Source of the DNA: Kroppenstedtia guangzhouensis
GTDB taxonomy: Bacteria; Bacillota; Bacilli; Thermoactinomycetales; DSM-45169
Direction of reading: 5' to 3'
DNA: 64,000 nucleotides
Assembly: GCF_014637345.1 (NCBI RefSeq)
Contig: NZ_BMEX01000005.1
Location: 68,792 to 132,791, forward strand
In this document: in pieces, positions 63,377 through 64,000 of the stretch
How positions within the stretch are numbered: the stretch's first letter is position 1
Layout of the letters: each line of letters starts with the position of its first letter
Program-made: the position numbers and the translations under genes
Notes under the pieces: model-generated
Told to the model about the DNA's origin: nothing
The model's database searches: none
The model's input: the letters and a program-made list of their open reading frames with translations, nothing else

Positions 63377-64000
63377 TTACAGTACGCCGTAAAAATCCAG
63401 TGTTTTCGCCAAACCTGTCTCCAAGTCCGTTATTGGATTCCAATTCAGAACGGACTTCACCCGATCGATGTTAAAGTAACTGTATTTGATGTCGCCGGGC
63501 CTGTCTGGTCCGTAGTTCACCTCCAACTTCCGTCCGCTGATTTTTTCCATCGTCTTGACCAAATCATTGAGGGAGGTATTCACCCCGGTGCCGAGATTGA
63601 AAATTTCCCCATCTCCCTCTTCCAATGCTGCCACATTGGCACGGGCCACATCCTCCACATAAATATAATCCCGGGTCTGCTCCCCGTCCCCATGAACAGT
63701 CAAGGGAAGATCCCGCAACAGCCGATCGATAAAGATGGAAATAACAGCCCCTTCACCATGAGGAACCTGCCGAATCCCATACACATTGGCATACCGGAAG
63801 ATGGTGAAAGAAAGTCCGTGCAAACTATGATAGGCCCGGATGTATTCTTCAGGTGTTCCTTTGGAAATACCGTATGGAGACAATGGCGACAACGGATGTT
63901 GTTCGTCGATGGGCAAATATTGGGGATTTCCATAGATCGCCGCCGATGAAGCATAGATGAATTTGGCCACCCCGTGGCGGCGACAAGCTTCCAACAGGCG
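63377..64000 (-). CDS. NAD-dependent epimerase/dehydratase (GalE-like), N-terminus cut by window edge
   Basis: C-terminal 207 residues of a short-chain extended dehydrogenase. The catalytic Ser and Tyr/Lys appear in YASSAAIYG and YGISKGTPEEY; RYANVYGIRQ, DGEQTRDYIYVEDVARANV and FNLGTGVNTSLNDL are typical of UDP-glucose or UDP-GlcNAc 4-epimerases. The nucleotide-binding N-terminus lies past 64000. It is probably upstream of the sugar transferase gene in a polysaccharide locus. Confidence 0.92.
   Translation of the reverse strand, partial: RLLEACRRHGVAKFIYASSAAIYGNPQYLPIDEQHPLSPLSPYGISKGTPEEYIRAYHSLHGLSFTIFRYANVYGIRQVPHGEGAVISIFIDRLLRDLPLTVHGDGEQTRDYIYVEDVARANVAALEEGDGEIFNLGTGVNTSLNDLVKTMEKISGRKLEVNYGPDRPGDIKYSYFNIDRVKSVLNWNPITDLETGLAKTLDFYGVL

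Noticed and set aside
1-64000. CRISPR arrays, prophage, transposase or restriction-modification genes
   Set aside because: No regularly spaced repeats and no proteins of those families were found anywhere in the window.

Overview
The window is a stretch of chromosome from a Gram-positive bacterium of the Bacilli. Evidence: an HPr kinase gene, a SAM-I (S-box) riboswitch, a programmed-frameshift prfB, long-form hpf, comFA/comFC, a LytR-CpsA-Psr protein, a BceAB-type transporter, purine-rich Shine-Dalgarno sites and frequent TTG/GTG starts. The moderately high G+C and the mix of genes fit a Thermoactinomycetaceae-like lineage; that placement is inference. There are no rRNA or tRNA genes, CRISPR arrays, prophages or transposase genes. 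Nearly everything is on the minus strand; the exceptions are a ywqG-like gene, an LCP gene, a yvyE-like gene and a 36-codon ORF.

Layout. 1-16.6 kb is a housekeeping block read leftward, in the order known from Bacillus: ftsE-ftsX, two M23 hydrolases, a C-terminal processing protease, uvrB-uvrA with an SOS box, DUF302, yvlD, a PucR-type regulator, an msmX-like ATPase, a CDP-alcohol phosphatidyltransferase and hprK (cut by the left edge). In B. subtilis ftsE is followed closely by cccB, prfB, secA and hpf; here those genes resume only at about 39.9 kb. The 16.6-39.8 kb block between them carries argG-argH at one end and argCJBD-carAB-argF at the other. Between and beside these lie a PEP-hydrolase-family/Tm-1-like pair, a frameshifted fibronectin-type surface protein, an SRPBCC protein, a glutathionylspermidine-synthase-like cassette and a BceA/BceB transporter with a broken permease.

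39.9-53 kb: cccB, a crotonase, a CvfC-like HEAT protein, prfB, secA, hpf, a cold-shock gene, HU, comFA-comFC and a short glycosyltransferase-like protein. 53-64 kb: metK behind an unusual leader, a subtilisin-like lipoprotein, an LCP protein, yvyE, metNIQ behind a SAM-I riboswitch, a sugar-phosphate transferase and a galE-like epimerase cut by the right edge.

Most unusual points: (1) CarA of the arginine operon lacks the catalytic cysteine of its glutaminase domain (Gly instead) and has other altered motifs; (2) a family of palindromic intergenic repeats with MITE-like ends occurs about six times, and its end supplies the stop codon of three unrelated genes; (3) a second hairpin repeat brackets the fibronectin-type gene; (4) the metK leader has a strong hairpin and an intrinsic terminator but no recognisable S-box or T-box; (5) several genes carry single-base frameshifts (FN3 protein, bceB, a membrane protein after the GspS-like gene, and possibly the gene at 40.3 kb), either recent decay or sequence error.
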